From positions 1-64,000 of the forward strand of contig NZ_AJSX01000041.1 in assembly GCF_000262245.1 (NCBI RefSeq): 64,000 nt of DNA, written 5' to 3'. The position numbers were made by a program, and so were the translations under genes. Below, piece after piece: positions 9,618 to 17,853 of the stretch. The stretch comes from Pasteurella bettyae CCUG 2042 (GTDB lineage: Bacteria > Pseudomonadota > Gammaproteobacteria > Enterobacterales > Pasteurellaceae). The notes under the pieces were generated by a model. It saw only the letters and a list, made by a program, of their open reading frames with translations. It did not search any database and was not told where the DNA came from. How positions within the stretch are numbered: the first letter of the stretch is position 1; each line of letters starts with the position of its first letter.

Positions 9618-9681
9618 AAAGGGGTTTTATGAATAAAATATTTAAAGTTTAGCTCTATCAAAGTTACCTTTAGATAAAATT
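9584..9681 (-). ncRNA. Candidate small regulatory RNA, about 95-100 nt
   Basis: On the minus strand a near-consensus promoter (TTGACA, 17-base spacer, TACAAT) predicts a start near 9681. A strong intrinsic terminator follows about 65 bases later: stem AGCCAGAAC/GTTCTGGCT (9595-9617) with an AAAAA loop on the plus strand, then TTTTTCTTTTT reading leftwards. The transcript would carry an A/U-rich single-stranded stretch (AACTTTAAATATTTTATT) before a GC-rich hairpin with a U tail, which is the layout of Hfq-dependent small RNAs, and hfq is in this window. No open frame of note lies within it. I do not recognise a known family (not RyhB, Spot 42 or GcvB as I know them). Confidence 0.55.
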
Positions 9682-9687
9682 TCAAGA

Positions 9688-9716
9688 ATTGTAAAGTTTT
9701 ATCGATTTTTTGTCAA
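9688..9716 (-). promoter_or_regulatory. Sigma70-type promoter for the candidate small RNA
   Basis: Minus-strand TTGACA (9716-9711), 17-base spacer, TACAAT (9693-9688): six of six and five of six matches to the consensus boxes with the optimal spacing. Confidence 0.7.
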
Positions 9717-9729
9717 TAACTTGACAAAA
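9708..9729. repeat. Palindrome overlapping divergent -35 boxes
   Basis: Arms TTTTGTCAA (9708-9716) and TTGACAAAA (9721-9729) are perfectly complementary around a TAAC spacer. Each arm includes a TTGACA box, one for the leftward small-RNA promoter and one for a weaker rightward promoter (TTGACA 9721-9726, 17 bases, TTATCT 9744-9749). It could be an operator shared by both or simply back-to-back -35 boxes. Confidence 0.6.
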
Positions 9730-9977
9730 CTTTTTACACTTTTTTATCTAAGAGAGATTTATTAAAGAACATATTAACCTAGATAATCCTCTAACTATTT
9801 CATTTTATTGTTTAATAAAACCTATTTATTTAAGAATAAGAATTTAACCAATCAGCTTTTTCATAGCCTTATTTCAACTGAAAATATCTCATCACAACCA
9901 ATTAATTAGTCAGCTCTTAAGAGCTTATTTTGCGATATCTATATTTTTATCAACATCATTTGAAAAATTATTTTCAT

Positions 9978-10005
9978 AAAAAAGACCGCACTTTTATGCG
10001 GTCTT
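9978..10005 (-). terminator. Terminator of tldD containing an uptake sequence
   Basis: AAGACCGCA (9982-9990) pairs with TGCGGTCTT (9997-10005). On the minus strand it is followed by a T run, 9 bases after the tldD stop. Half of the hairpin is a DNA uptake sequence. Confidence 0.85.
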
Positions 10006-10013
10006 ATAGCAAC

Positions 10014-11462
10014 TTAATGAGTTCCACCCACGGTAATCTTTTCAATTTTCAAGGCTGGTTGCCCAACACCAACAGGGACACTCTGACCACTTTTACCGCA
10101 AACACCGATACCATGATCAATTTCCATATTATCCGCGACCATAGAAACTTGTTGCATTACTTCAATACCACTGCCAATCAAGGTTGCTCCTTTTACTGGC
10201 TTAGTAATTTTACCTTTCTCAATTAAATATGCTTCTGTTGTAGAAAAAGTAAATTTACCTGAAGTAATATCCACTTGCCCACCACCAAAATGGGAAGCAA
10301 AAATACCATGGTCAATAGATGCTATAATGTCTTCAAATTTACTCTGACCAGCAAGCATATATGTATTTGTCATGCGAGGCATAGGTAAATGTGCATAAGA
10401 TTCTCGACGACCATTTCCTGTAGGTTTAACGCCCATTAATCGAGCATTCATTTTATCTTGCATATAACCTTTTAATATGCCATTTTCAATTAATACATTA
10501 CATTGAGAAGGTGTACCTTCATCATCGATGGTTAAGGAACCTCTACGATCAGATAAAGTGCCATCATCAACAATCGTACATAATGGTGAAGTAACTAACT
10601 CTCCAATCTTGCCTGAAAACAACGAACTTTCTTTACGATTAAAATCACCTTCTAATCCGTGTCCTACAGCTTCATGTAATAATACACCTGGCCACCCAGC
10701 ACCTAAAACTACGGGCATTGGACCTGCTGGTGCGCCAACAGCTTCTAAATTAACTAAAGCTTGACGAACAGCCTCCTTGGCAAAATGGACTGCACGAATA
10801 TCACCATCCACAGATTCTAAAAACCAATCTAAACCCAAACGACCACCACAACCCGCGCTACCACGTTCCCGTTTTCCATCTTTTTCCACTAATACGGAAA
10901 TAGATAAGCGTACCAATGGGCGAATATCTGCAGCTAATGTACCATCTGTTGCCACAACGAATACTTCTTCATAAATAGCACTTAAACTAGCAGAAACACG
11001 GCTTACATAGGTACTCATTGTACGAGCTGTCTTGTCCACCAAATATAATAATTCAATTTTTTTCTCTTTGCTTAAGGTATCTAATGGATTAATACTCGCA
11101 TAACGTAAAGGAGGGTTTACTGAGGAAAATTTTGTAGGCACAATGATGTTTCCCTGTTGCACATTAGCAATTCCCTTCACCGCATTGGCACATTGCTGTA
11201 AACTGGCAAGATTAATTTGATCGGAATAGGCAAAGCCTGTTTTCTCTCCACTTATTGCTCGTAAGCCAACGCCACGATCAATATGGAATCCACCCTCTTT
11301 GATAATTCCATCTTCTAAAACCCAGCTTTCATCTTGACTTAGTTGGAAATAAATATCCGAATAATCTAATTCACGGTGAGACAGTTGATCAAAAATATTG
11401 GCGAGATCTTTTATACATAAATTACTTGGTACAAGTAAGCTTTGTTCAACTTTATTTAACAT
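10014..11462 (-). CDS. tldD: Metalloprotease TldD
   Basis: TldD forms a heterodimeric zinc protease with TldE/PmbA that degrades unfolded peptides and matures microcin B17 or cleaves CcdA in E. coli. The 482-residue protein has the expected length, and the zinc motif HEAVGH (HExxxH) lies at about residues 263-268. Glycine-rich blocks such as [10 protein letters not shown] near the C-terminus are also typical. The partner gene pmbA is not in the window. It lies downstream of rng on the same strand, 162 bases apart. In E. coli yhdP sits between rng and tldD and is absent here. Confidence 0.96.
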   Translation of the reverse strand: MLNKVEQSLLVPSNLCIKDLANIFDQLSHRELDYSDIYFQLSQDESWVLEDGIIKEGGFHIDRGVGLRAISGEKTGFAYSDQINLASLQQCANAVKGIANVQQGNIIVPTKFSSVNPPLRYASINPLDTLSKEKKIELLYLVDKTARTMSTYVSRVSASLSAIYEEVFVVATDGTLAADIRPLVRLSISVLVEKDGKRERGSAGCGGRLGLDWFLESVDGDIRAVHFAKEAVRQALVNLEAVGAPAGPMPVVLGAGWPGVLLHEAVGHGLEGDFNRKESSLFSGKIGELVTSPLCTIVDDGTLSDRRGSLTIDDEGTPSQCNVLIENGILKGYMQDKMNARLMGVKPTGNGRRESYAHLPMPRMTNTYMLAGQSKFEDIIASIDHGIFASHFGGGQVDITSGKFTFSTTEAYLIEKGKITKPVKGATLIGSGIEVMQQVSMVADNMEIDHGIGVCGKSGQSVPVGVGQPALKIEKITVGGTH

Positions 11463-11515
11463 TCTGTTCCTAATATATTTTTAATTAAAAAGCCATCTTA
11501 GGCATAATTATATAT

Positions 11516-11616
11516 AAAAAGTGCGGTCAATTTTACCGTTTTTTAATGATCTTAACTAATCCACTGATTAGCTTCGCCTAACTCATTAAAATTTTTCTAA
11601 AACTGACCGCACTTTT
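11516..11616. repeat. Long-range inverted uptake-sequence pair between rng and tldD
   Basis: AAAAGTGCGGTCA (11517-11529) and TGACCGCACTTTT (11604-11616) are perfect 13-base complements separated by about 74 bases, filling most of the rng-tldD gap. The loop is too long for a classic terminator, but an extended stem-loop or attenuation is possible. Confidence 0.65.
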
Positions 11617-11624
11617 CACAATTA

Positions 11625-13100
11625 TTACATCACAACCACATCAAATTGATCCTGATTATAATACACTTCTGTTTTCACTTGCACTTGTTTGCCAATAAAA
11701 ACCTCTAGCTCAGCTAATAAACCATGGCTCTCTTCATTAATCAAGTATTCCGCAACTGCCCTTGAAGCATACACAACAAATTGCTCACTAGAGAATAAAT
11801 GATGCACACGAATAATCTCACGCATAATTTCATAACAAACTGTTTCTACTGTTTTCACTTGGCCTCGACCGTGGCAGGCTGGACATTCACCGCATAAAAC
11901 ATGCTCTAAGCTTTCTCGAGTACGTTTACGAGTCATTTCAACTAAGCCTAACTGGGTAAAACCATTAACATTGGTTTTTACTCGGTCTTTAGCTAACGCT
12001 TCTTCTAAAGATTGAATCACTCGATTACGATGTTCTTCTGCTTGCATATCGATAAAATCGATAATAATAATTCCACCTAAATTACGTAGTTGTAATTGTT
12101 GTGCAATAGCTTGAGTTGCTTCAATATTGGTATTAAAAATAGTTTCTTCAAGGTTACGATGTCCTACGAAAGCTCCAGTATTAATATCAATAGTCGTCAT
12201 TGCTTCGGTTTGCTCAATAATGAGATAACCACCAGACTTTAAATTTACTCGCTTGTCTAAAGCAATTTGGATAGCATTTTCTACCCCATAAACATCAAAT
12301 AATGGTTGATTACCTGCATATAAGCTCAGTTTTCCTACCATCTCTGGAATAAATTCTTCACAAAACTCTTTAACTTCATTGAAACAAAGCTTTGAGTCAA
12401 TACGAATTTTCTCAATTTTCATTCCAACAAAATCACGTAATACTCGTTGTGTTAACGCAAGTTCACCATATAGCATGGAACGTGTTGGATATTTTACTCG
12501 GCGCTCAATCACTTTACGCCATAATCGTTTTAAAAAATCTGCATCCTGTTTAAGCTCTTCCTCATTTACACCTTCTGCTGCAGTACGAATGATAAATCCC
12601 CCTAATTCATCACAGAAAGGCTCTGCCAATGACTTTAATCTTGCACGTTCTTCTTCACTTTCAATACGTTGTGAAACACCAACATGACTATTTTCAGGCA
12701 TAAAAACCAGATAACGAGACGGTAGCGTAATATCGGTGGTCAAACGTGCACCTTTAGTTCCTAAAGGATCTTTTACCACTTGAACAACAATATCTTGCCC
12801 CTCTCGCACTAGCTCAGCAATATCTTTCACGACAAATTGCTTTTGCTCCGTCTCATCTACACACTCTGTGTGAGAAACAATATCAGAAGCATGTAAAAAT
12901 GCCGCCTTTTCTAAGCCTATATCCACAAATGCAGACTGCATACCTGGCAAGACACGAGTAACTCGCCCTTTATATATATTTCCGACCATTCCCCGTTTCG
13001 CTTGGCGCTCAATTTGAACTTCTTTTAAAATTCCCGTATCCACCAATGCGATTCGTGTTTCATTCGGGGTGACATTCACCAATAATTCAACTGAATCCAT
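11625..13100 (-). CDS. rng: Ribonuclease G
   Basis: RNase G is an endonuclease that matures the 5' end of 16S rRNA and decays some mRNAs. The 491-residue protein contains only the catalytic half shared with RNase E. An S1-like domain (GNIYKGRVTRVLPGMQSAFVDIG, read as GNIYKGRVTRVLPG then QSAFVDIG) lies near 40-65, the DNase-I-like catalytic block TTIDINTGAFVG near 308-319, and the zinc-link CGECPACHGRG near 401. Its length separates it from the 965-residue RNase E encoded at 36164-39061. tldD follows downstream. Confidence 0.97.
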   Translation of the reverse strand: MDSVELLVNVTPNETRIALVDTGILKEVQIERQAKRGMVGNIYKGRVTRVLPGMQSAFVDIGLEKAAFLHASDIVSHTECVDETEQKQFVVKDIAELVREGQDIVVQVVKDPLGTKGARLTTDITLPSRYLVFMPENSHVGVSQRIESEEERARLKSLAEPFCDELGGFIIRTAAEGVNEEELKQDADFLKRLWRKVIERRVKYPTRSMLYGELALTQRVLRDFVGMKIEKIRIDSKLCFNEVKEFCEEFIPEMVGKLSLYAGNQPLFDVYGVENAIQIALDKRVNLKSGGYLIIEQTEAMTTIDINTGAFVGHRNLEETIFNTNIEATQAIAQQLQLRNLGGIIIIDFIDMQAEEHRNRVIQSLEEALAKDRVKTNVNGFTQLGLVEMTRKRTRESLEHVLCGECPACHGRGQVKTVETVCYEIMREIIRVHHLFSSEQFVVYASRAVAEYLINEESHGLLAELEVFIGKQVQVKTEVYYNQDQFDVVVM

Positions 13101-13314
13101 TAAAAATACCTAACTCGTCATTAAATTTATCAAAATTGTTATTAGTCTAGCGAAAAGGACAATGGAATAACAGGGCTAATTATTGTAAAATATGACTTTT
13201 CTCAAAATTTATCATAATAATCCACTAGCAATCATACTAATCCTATTGTAATAAGGTTCGGCATTGAATAAAGCTTCCTTATATAAGATAGGTTTAGTGG
13301 TATGGAGTTTACTA

Positions 13315-14829
13315 ATGTTTGGATTGGATCCAACTCTAATTACATTTACTATTTATATTTTAGGCATGATTACCATTGGTATTCTTGCCTATCGTTATAC
13401 AAAAAATTTATCAGATTATATTTTAGGTGGCCGTCGCTTAGGTAGCTTTGTAACAGCAATGTCAGCGGGAGCATCTGATATGTCTGGCTGGCTATTAATG
13501 GGCTTACCAGGTGCTGTTTATGTATCTGGCTTAGTCGAAGGTTGGATCGCAATCGGTCTCACGATTGGTGCTTACTTTAACTGGTTATTTGTGGCTGGAC
13601 GTATCCGTGTTCATACTGAATTTAATAATAATGCCTTAACTTTACCTGAATATTTTCATCATCGATTTGGAACTTCTCACCATTTATTAAAAATTATTTC
13701 AGCCTCAATTATCCTAGTATTTTTCACAATTTACTGCTCTTCTGGCGTTGTTGCAGGTGCAAAATTATTTCAAAATCTCTTTAATATAGACTATTCAACT
13801 GCCATTTGGTACGGTGCTTTAGCAACCATTGCTTATACTTTTATTGGTGGTTTTTTGGCAGTCAGTTGGACAGATACTATCCAAGCAACATTAATGTTAT
13901 TCGCCTTAATTCTAACACCTGTTGTTATTGTGATTTCACTTGGTGGGTTTGATGATTTTTCCATGGTAATGCAACAGGCTGAGCTAGTACAACAAAAAGA
14001 TTTTACAGATCTATTTACAGGCACAACGCCTCTTGGTTTGTTAAGCCTAGCAGCTTGGGGATTAGGCTATTTTGGTCAACCTCATATTCTGGCACGTTTT
14101 ATGGCAGCATATTCAGTGAATTCTTTACATAAAGCCCGCCGTATTAGTATTACCTGGGTGATGATTTGCCTTGCTGGGGCTATTGGTTTAGGTTTCTTTG
14201 GTATTGCTTATTTTCATGCGAATCCAAATGTTGCTGGAATAGTGAATCAAGAACCAGAACAAGTATTTATTGAATTAGCTAAATTACTCTTTAATCCTTG
14301 GATTGCGGGTATTTTACTTTCTGCCATTCTCGCTGCTGTTATGAGTACTTTAAGTTGTCAATTATTAATTTCCTCCAGTGCATTAACTGAGGATTTCTAT
14401 AAAGGATTTATTCGCCCTAAAGCGACCGAAAGAGAATTAGTTTGGTTAGGCCGTGCTATGGTATTAGTTATTGCAGCACTAGCCATTTGGATAGCTCAAG
14501 ATGAAAACAGCAAAGTATTAAAACTCGTTGAATTCGCTTGGGCTGGATTTGGTAGTTCATTTGGACCAGTTGTATTACTTTCATTATTTTGGAAACGCAT
14601 GACATCTTCAGGAGCAATGGCGGGAATGTTAACTGGAGCGATTGTCGTTTTCTGTTGGAAAATTGTCATGCCAGTAGGTTCTGAATGGGCAAATTTATAC
14701 GAAATGATTCCTGCATTTTCGCTAGCAACCTTGATGATTATTGTCGTATCTTTAGTTTCACCAGCGCCTAATCAGCAAATTATCGAAACTTTTGAAAAAG
14801 CCAATGAAGCCTATAAAAAAGCACATTAA
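13315..14829 (+). CDS. putP: Sodium/proline symporter PutP
   Basis: PutP imports L-proline with Na+ through the inner membrane. The sequence follows E. coli PutP almost block by block: DYILGGRRLGSFVTA, SAGASDMSGWLLMGLPGAVY, RVHTEFNNNALTLPEYF and TIYCSSGVVAGAKLF. It has about 13 hydrophobic segments and belongs to the SSS family. I start it at ATG 13315, preceded by TGGAG at 7 bases, giving 504 residues (E. coli 502). An upstream TTG at 13264 would add 17 residues with no counterpart. cmoB starts 3 bases after the stop, so the two are probably co-transcribed. putA is not in the window. Confidence 0.96.
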   Translation: MFGLDPTLITFTIYILGMITIGILAYRYTKNLSDYILGGRRLGSFVTAMSAGASDMSGWLLMGLPGAVYVSGLVEGWIAIGLTIGAYFNWLFVAGRIRVHTEFNNNALTLPEYFHHRFGTSHHLLKIISASIILVFFTIYCSSGVVAGAKLFQNLFNIDYSTAIWYGALATIAYTFIGGFLAVSWTDTIQATLMLFALILTPVVIVISLGGFDDFSMVMQQAELVQQKDFTDLFTGTTPLGLLSLAAWGLGYFGQPHILARFMAAYSVNSLHKARRISITWVMICLAGAIGLGFFGIAYFHANPNVAGIVNQEPEQVFIELAKLLFNPWIAGILLSAILAAVMSTLSCQLLISSSALTEDFYKGFIRPKATERELVWLGRAMVLVIAALAIWIAQDENSKVLKLVEFAWAGFGSSFGPVVLLSLFWKRMTSSGAMAGMLTGAIVVFCWKIVMPVGSEWANLYEMIPAFSLATLMIIVVSLVSPAPNQQIIETFEKANEAYKKAH

Positions 14830-14832
14830 AAT

Positions 14833-15798
14833 ATGATTGATTTTCGTCCTTTTTATCAACAAATTGCTACAAGTGATCTTTCATCATGGTTAGAATCCTT
14901 GCCATTACAACTAAAAGAATGGCAAACACAAACTCATGGTGAATATGAGAAATGGGTAAAAATTATTGATTTCTTACCGCACTTATCTGCAGATCATATT
15001 GACTTAAAGCATGCAGTCAAAGCTGAAAATGATCAGCCTCTCTCTGTGGGTGAGCAACAGCGCATTATTTATCATTTAAAACAACTCATGCCTTGGCGGA
15101 AAGGCCCTTATCATCTATATGGAATTCACATAGATTGCGAATGGCGTTCTGATTTTAAGTGGAATCGTGTTTTACCGCATTTATCACCATTGCAAAATCG
15201 TCTTATTTTGGATGTAGGATGTGGAAGTGGCTACCATATGTGGCGTATGGTTGGTGAAGGTGCCAAAATGGTGATAGGGATTGACCCAACAGAATTATTC
15301 CTGTGTCAATTTGAAGCTGTACGTAAATTATTAAATAATGATCGTCGAGCCCATTTAATTCCCCTTGGTATTGAAGCAATGCAACCTTTAGGAGTATTTG
15401 ATACCGTATTCTCTATGGGCGTACTTTATCATCGAAAATCACCTCTTGATCATTTAACGCAATTAAAAAACCAATTGCGCATAGGTGGAGAGTTAGTGCT
15501 CGAAACCCTCGTCATTGATGGTGATGAAAATACGGTTCTTGTTCCTAAAGATCGTTATGCAAAAATGAAAAATGTCTATTTTATTCCTTCAGTAGACGCA
15601 TTAGTCAACTGGCTTCAAAAAGTAGGCTTTACCAATATACGCTGCGTAGATGTTGAAGTCACCTCATTAAAAGAACAGCGTAAAACTGAATGGCTAGAAA
15701 ATGAAAGTTTAATTGACTTTCTCGATCCCAATGATCACCGAAAAACCATTGAAGGTTATCCAGCACCTAAACGTGCTGTTATTATTGCAAATAAATAA
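14833..15798 (+). CDS. cmoB: tRNA U34 carboxymethyltransferase CmoB
   Basis: CmoB uses carboxy-S-adenosyl-L-methionine, made by CmoA, to convert 5-hydroxyuridine-34 to cmo5U in tRNAs. The 321-residue length fits. The Rossmann motif [15 protein letters not shown] lies at about 124-138, with GIDPTELF after it and the family segments [20 protein letters not shown] (about 88-107) and [16 protein letters not shown]. In many relatives cmoA lies next to cmoB; here it follows putP and cmoA is absent from the window. An uptake sequence is inside at 14976-14984. Confidence 0.96.
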   Translation: MIDFRPFYQQIATSDLSSWLESLPLQLKEWQTQTHGEYEKWVKIIDFLPHLSADHIDLKHAVKAENDQPLSVGEQQRIIYHLKQLMPWRKGPYHLYGIHIDCEWRSDFKWNRVLPHLSPLQNRLILDVGCGSGYHMWRMVGEGAKMVIGIDPTELFLCQFEAVRKLLNNDRRAHLIPLGIEAMQPLGVFDTVFSMGVLYHRKSPLDHLTQLKNQLRIGGELVLETLVIDGDENTVLVPKDRYAKMKNVYFIPSVDALVNWLQKVGFTNIRCVDVEVTSLKEQRKTEWLENESLIDFLDPNDHRKTIEGYPAPKRAVIIANK

Positions 15799-15816
15799 GG
15801 CTCCTAATGGAGCCTT
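15797..15816. terminator. Bidirectional hairpin between cmoB and znuA
   Basis: AAGGCTCC (15797-15804) pairs with GGAGCCTT (15809-15816) around TAAT, overlapping the cmoB stop codon. The T tracts on both sides are modest (TTATTATTA rightwards). It separates the converging cmoB and znuA genes. Confidence 0.7.
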
Positions 15817-15838
15817 ATTATTAGCGTATTAACAACGA

Positions 15839-16900
15839 TTATTTAGCTAAGCATTCTGAATAGCTATCTGCAGTTGATTGTAAGAAGTTGGCATAAGAGC
15901 CTTTACCTAACTTAACTTTATCACCAATTGGATCTAAATGCCCTACATGAACACCAGTACCTTTACTTAAGGTTTCAATCACTTTAGGTGTAAATTGAGG
16001 TTCAGCAAATAAGCATGCCACTTTATGTTCTTCAATTTCTTCTTTAATGGTTGCTAAGGTTTTTGCACCTGGAGCAACAAGTGGGTTAATTGTAAAATAA
16101 CCCGTTTGTTTTAAACCATATGCATCATTGAAATAGCCATAAGCATCATGGAAAACATAAAAGCCTTTTTCTTTTACTGGTGCTAATTGAGCTTTAATTT
16201 TCTCACCTTGTTCATCTAAAGTGCGGTTAAAATCAGCTAAATTTTTAGCAACAAGCTCTTTTTTAGCAGGATATTGCTCAGTTAGCTTATCAGCTAATTT
16301 CTGTGCGATAACTTTACTAATTGCTGGAGAATACCATACGTGCCAGTTTGTGCTTAACCCATTCTCATCGTGTTCATGTTCATGGTCATGATGATGTTCA
16401 TGTGCATCTGCATGATTATGAGCATGCTCGTGGTCATGTCCATGATCATGGTCGTGATCGTGCCCATGGTCGTGATCGTGTCCATGGTCATGGTCGTGTC
16501 CATGGTCATGGTCGTGTCCATGGTCATGGTCATCATGATGATGGTGTGCAGCTTTTCCTAATAAAGGTTCTATACCTGGTAAATCTGCAATAGTAATTAC
16601 TTTTTTATTATCTACACTACTTAAACTTTTTTCTAAGAAACTATCGACATCTTCACCAATCCATAATAATAAATCCGCTGATTTTAATTTTTTTACGTCT
16701 GTTGGTTTAAGGCTGTAATCATGAGGTGAAGCACCTGGTGGCACAATAATTTCTGTTTCAGTTACGCCATCAGCGATAGAAGAAGCAATAAACCCTAATG
16801 GTTTTACTGAAGTCACAATATTTGCATTTGCTACACAAGCGGCAGAAGCCACCACGCTAGCAAGTAATCCTTTAGTAAATATTTTATTTAAATTTTTCAT
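15839..16900 (-). CDS. znuA: Zinc ABC transporter periplasmic zinc-binding protein ZnuA
   Basis: ZnuA captures Zn2+ in the periplasm for the ZnuBC importer. The 353-residue protein has a signal peptide (MKNLNKIFTKGLLASVVASA, cleavage near ACVANA), the cluster A-I segment PPGASPHDYSLKPTDVKKL with the zinc-ligand His near 60, and a very His/Asp-rich loop (about residues 118-178) built from HDHGHD-type repeats, as in other ZnuA proteins. Later segments GYFTINPLVAPGAKTL and CLFAEPQFTPKVI fit the family. znuB and znuC are not adjacent. An uptake sequence lies at 16219-16227. Confidence 0.96.
   Translation of the reverse strand: MKNLNKIFTKGLLASVVASAACVANANIVTSVKPLGFIASSIADGVTETEIIVPPGASPHDYSLKPTDVKKLKSADLLLWIGEDVDSFLEKSLSSVDNKKVITIADLPGIEPLLGKAAHHHHDDHDHGHDHDHGHDHDHGHDHDHGHDHDHDHGHDHEHAHNHADAHEHHHDHEHEHDENGLSTNWHVWYSPAISKVIAQKLADKLTEQYPAKKELVAKNLADFNRTLDEQGEKIKAQLAPVKEKGFYVFHDAYGYFNDAYGLKQTGYFTINPLVAPGAKTLATIKEEIEEHKVACLFAEPQFTPKVIETLSKGTGVHVGHLDPIGDKVKLGKGSYANFLQSTADSYSECLAK
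16365..16550. repeat. Tandem His/Asp-rich coding repeat in znuA
   Basis: Imperfect copies of a unit near 18 bases (catggtcatggtcgtgtc and variants), most regular at 16440-16530, encode HDHGHD blocks. The high internal identity makes the repeat number likely to vary between strains. Confidence 0.8.
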
Positions 16901-16918
16901 AGCTTAATCCTTAATTAG

Positions 16919-16949
16919 TCTAAATATGCTTATGCAAATCGTATTTAGA
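16919..16949. promoter_or_regulatory. Inverted repeat in the znuA promoter region
   Basis: TCTAAATA (16919-16926) and TATTTAGA (16942-16949) are perfect complements with a 15-base spacer, centred about 34 bases upstream of the znuA start. It could be a metal-responsive operator, but it does not look like the enterobacterial Zur box. Confidence 0.35.
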
Positions 16950-17002
16950 TTACTCTTTTTATCTTTAATTAGCTATCTTTTTTTTTATAAAAAAATAAGT
17001 AA

Positions 17003-17767
17003 TCAGTTCGAAAGCAATTTATCAATCACACGGGAAACCGCAAAAAAACCAAAAGTTGCTGTAACCATGGTTGCTGCACCAAACCCATTTGCACAATTCA
17101 TCGTTGCAGAAATAGCACATTCCTTTTCCATTTGAGGAAAAATTAATGGTTGTGTGGAAAATACACAATCTACACCAAATTTACGTTTAGGGTTTTGGCT
17201 AAAATGATATTCTTTGCGTAAAAGTGACCGCACTTTTGAAGCAAGAGGATCCTGAATTGTTTTACTTAAATCCTTAATTTGAATTTGTGTAGGATCAGTT
17301 TGTCCACCCGCTCCACCGATCATAATCACTTTAATTTTATTACGTTTACAATAAGCAATCAGAGCTGCCTTAGTTTTTACATGATCAATCGCATCAATAA
17401 CATAATCATAACCACAATCAAGATATTCATCTAAATTATCTATGGAAATAAAATCATCAATAATTTTGACTTCGCATTCTGGATTAATCAGCTCTATGCG
17501 TTGTTTCATCACTTCCGTTTTAAGCTTTCCAACATTACCAGTCAATGCATGAATTTGGCGATTTATATTGGTAACACAAATATCATCCATATCAATTAGG
17601 GTTATTTTACCTATCCCTGAACGAGCTAACGCTTCCACACACCAAGAACCCACACCACCAATACCAATGACACAAATATGGGCATGACGTAAACGTGTTA
17701 AACCTTGTGTTGTGTATAAGCGAGCAATGCCTCCAAACCGTTGTTCATAATTATCAACAGACGCCAT
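17003..17767 (-). CDS. tcdA: tRNA threonylcarbamoyladenosine dehydratase TcdA
   Basis: TcdA is an E1/ThiF-like ATP-dependent enzyme that cyclises t6A37 of tRNA to ct6A. The 254-residue protein shows the adenylation-domain nucleotide loop VIGIGGVGSWCVEALARSG (about 33-51), the DMDDICVTNINRQIHAL segment, and DAIDHVKTKAALI, all hallmarks of the CsdL/YgdL branch. It follows mltA on the minus strand, matching the tcdA-mltA neighbourhood of E. coli. It precedes znuA by about 100 bases, where a znuA promoter is expected. An uptake sequence lies at 17227-17235. Confidence 0.95.
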   Translation of the reverse strand: MASVDNYEQRFGGIARLYTTQGLTRLRHAHICVIGIGGVGSWCVEALARSGIGKITLIDMDDICVTNINRQIHALTGNVGKLKTEVMKQRIELINPECEVKIIDDFISIDNLDEYLDCGYDYVIDAIDHVKTKAALIAYCKRNKIKVIMIGGAGGQTDPTQIQIKDLSKTIQDPLASKVRSLLRKEYHFSQNPKRKFGVDCVFSTQPLIFPQMEKECAISATMNCANGFGAATMVTATFGFFAVSRVIDKLLSN

Positions 17768-17796
17768 CTAAACTTACCTCGTTATGACATAATAAG

Positions 17797-17822
17797 TTGG
17801 CACGAGTTTATTCTCGTGCCAA
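17797..17822. terminator. Hairpin between mltA and tcdA
   Basis: TTGGCACGAG (17797-17806) pairs with CTCGTGCCAA (17813-17822) around a 6-base loop. Leftwards it is followed only by CTTATTAT, a weak T tract, so it may be a partial terminator of mltA or a structure in the tcdA leader. Confidence 0.6.
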
Positions 17823-17853
17823 TCTCTATTTATCTACTAAAAAATTAAATAAA

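Larger units (their letters stand above)
9477..10013. other. Gene-free region with candidate small RNA, divergent promoters and tldD terminator
   Basis: No protein gene of credible length is seen. The stretch contains a leftward terminator (9584-9617), a leftward sigma70-type promoter (9688-9716), a palindrome (9708-9729), a possible rightward promoter (9721-9749), a 14-bp palindrome AGCTCTTAAGAGCT (9912-9925) and the tldD terminator (9978-10005). Confidence 0.8.

Noticed and set aside
9629..9652. Seven-codon frame MNKIFKV with an AAAGGGG ribosome binding site, recalling the start of the adhesin's extended signal peptide
   Set aside because: Only seven codons, no trace of further autotransporter sequence, and it is antisense to the candidate small RNA. 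Most likely chance in AT-rich DNA.
13264..13314. TTG-initiated extension of putP
   Set aside because: Adds 17 residues absent from other PutP proteins; ATG 13315 has TGGAG at good spacing.
16321..16593. Three long frames over the znuA histidine repeat on both strands
   Set aside because: They are products of the repeat composition (His or Met/Thr or Val/Met runs) with no independent support.
16926..17135. 69-codon plus-strand frame with a hydrophobic start
   Set aside because: Its second half is antisense to the conserved C-terminus of tcdA and it has no ribosome binding site.
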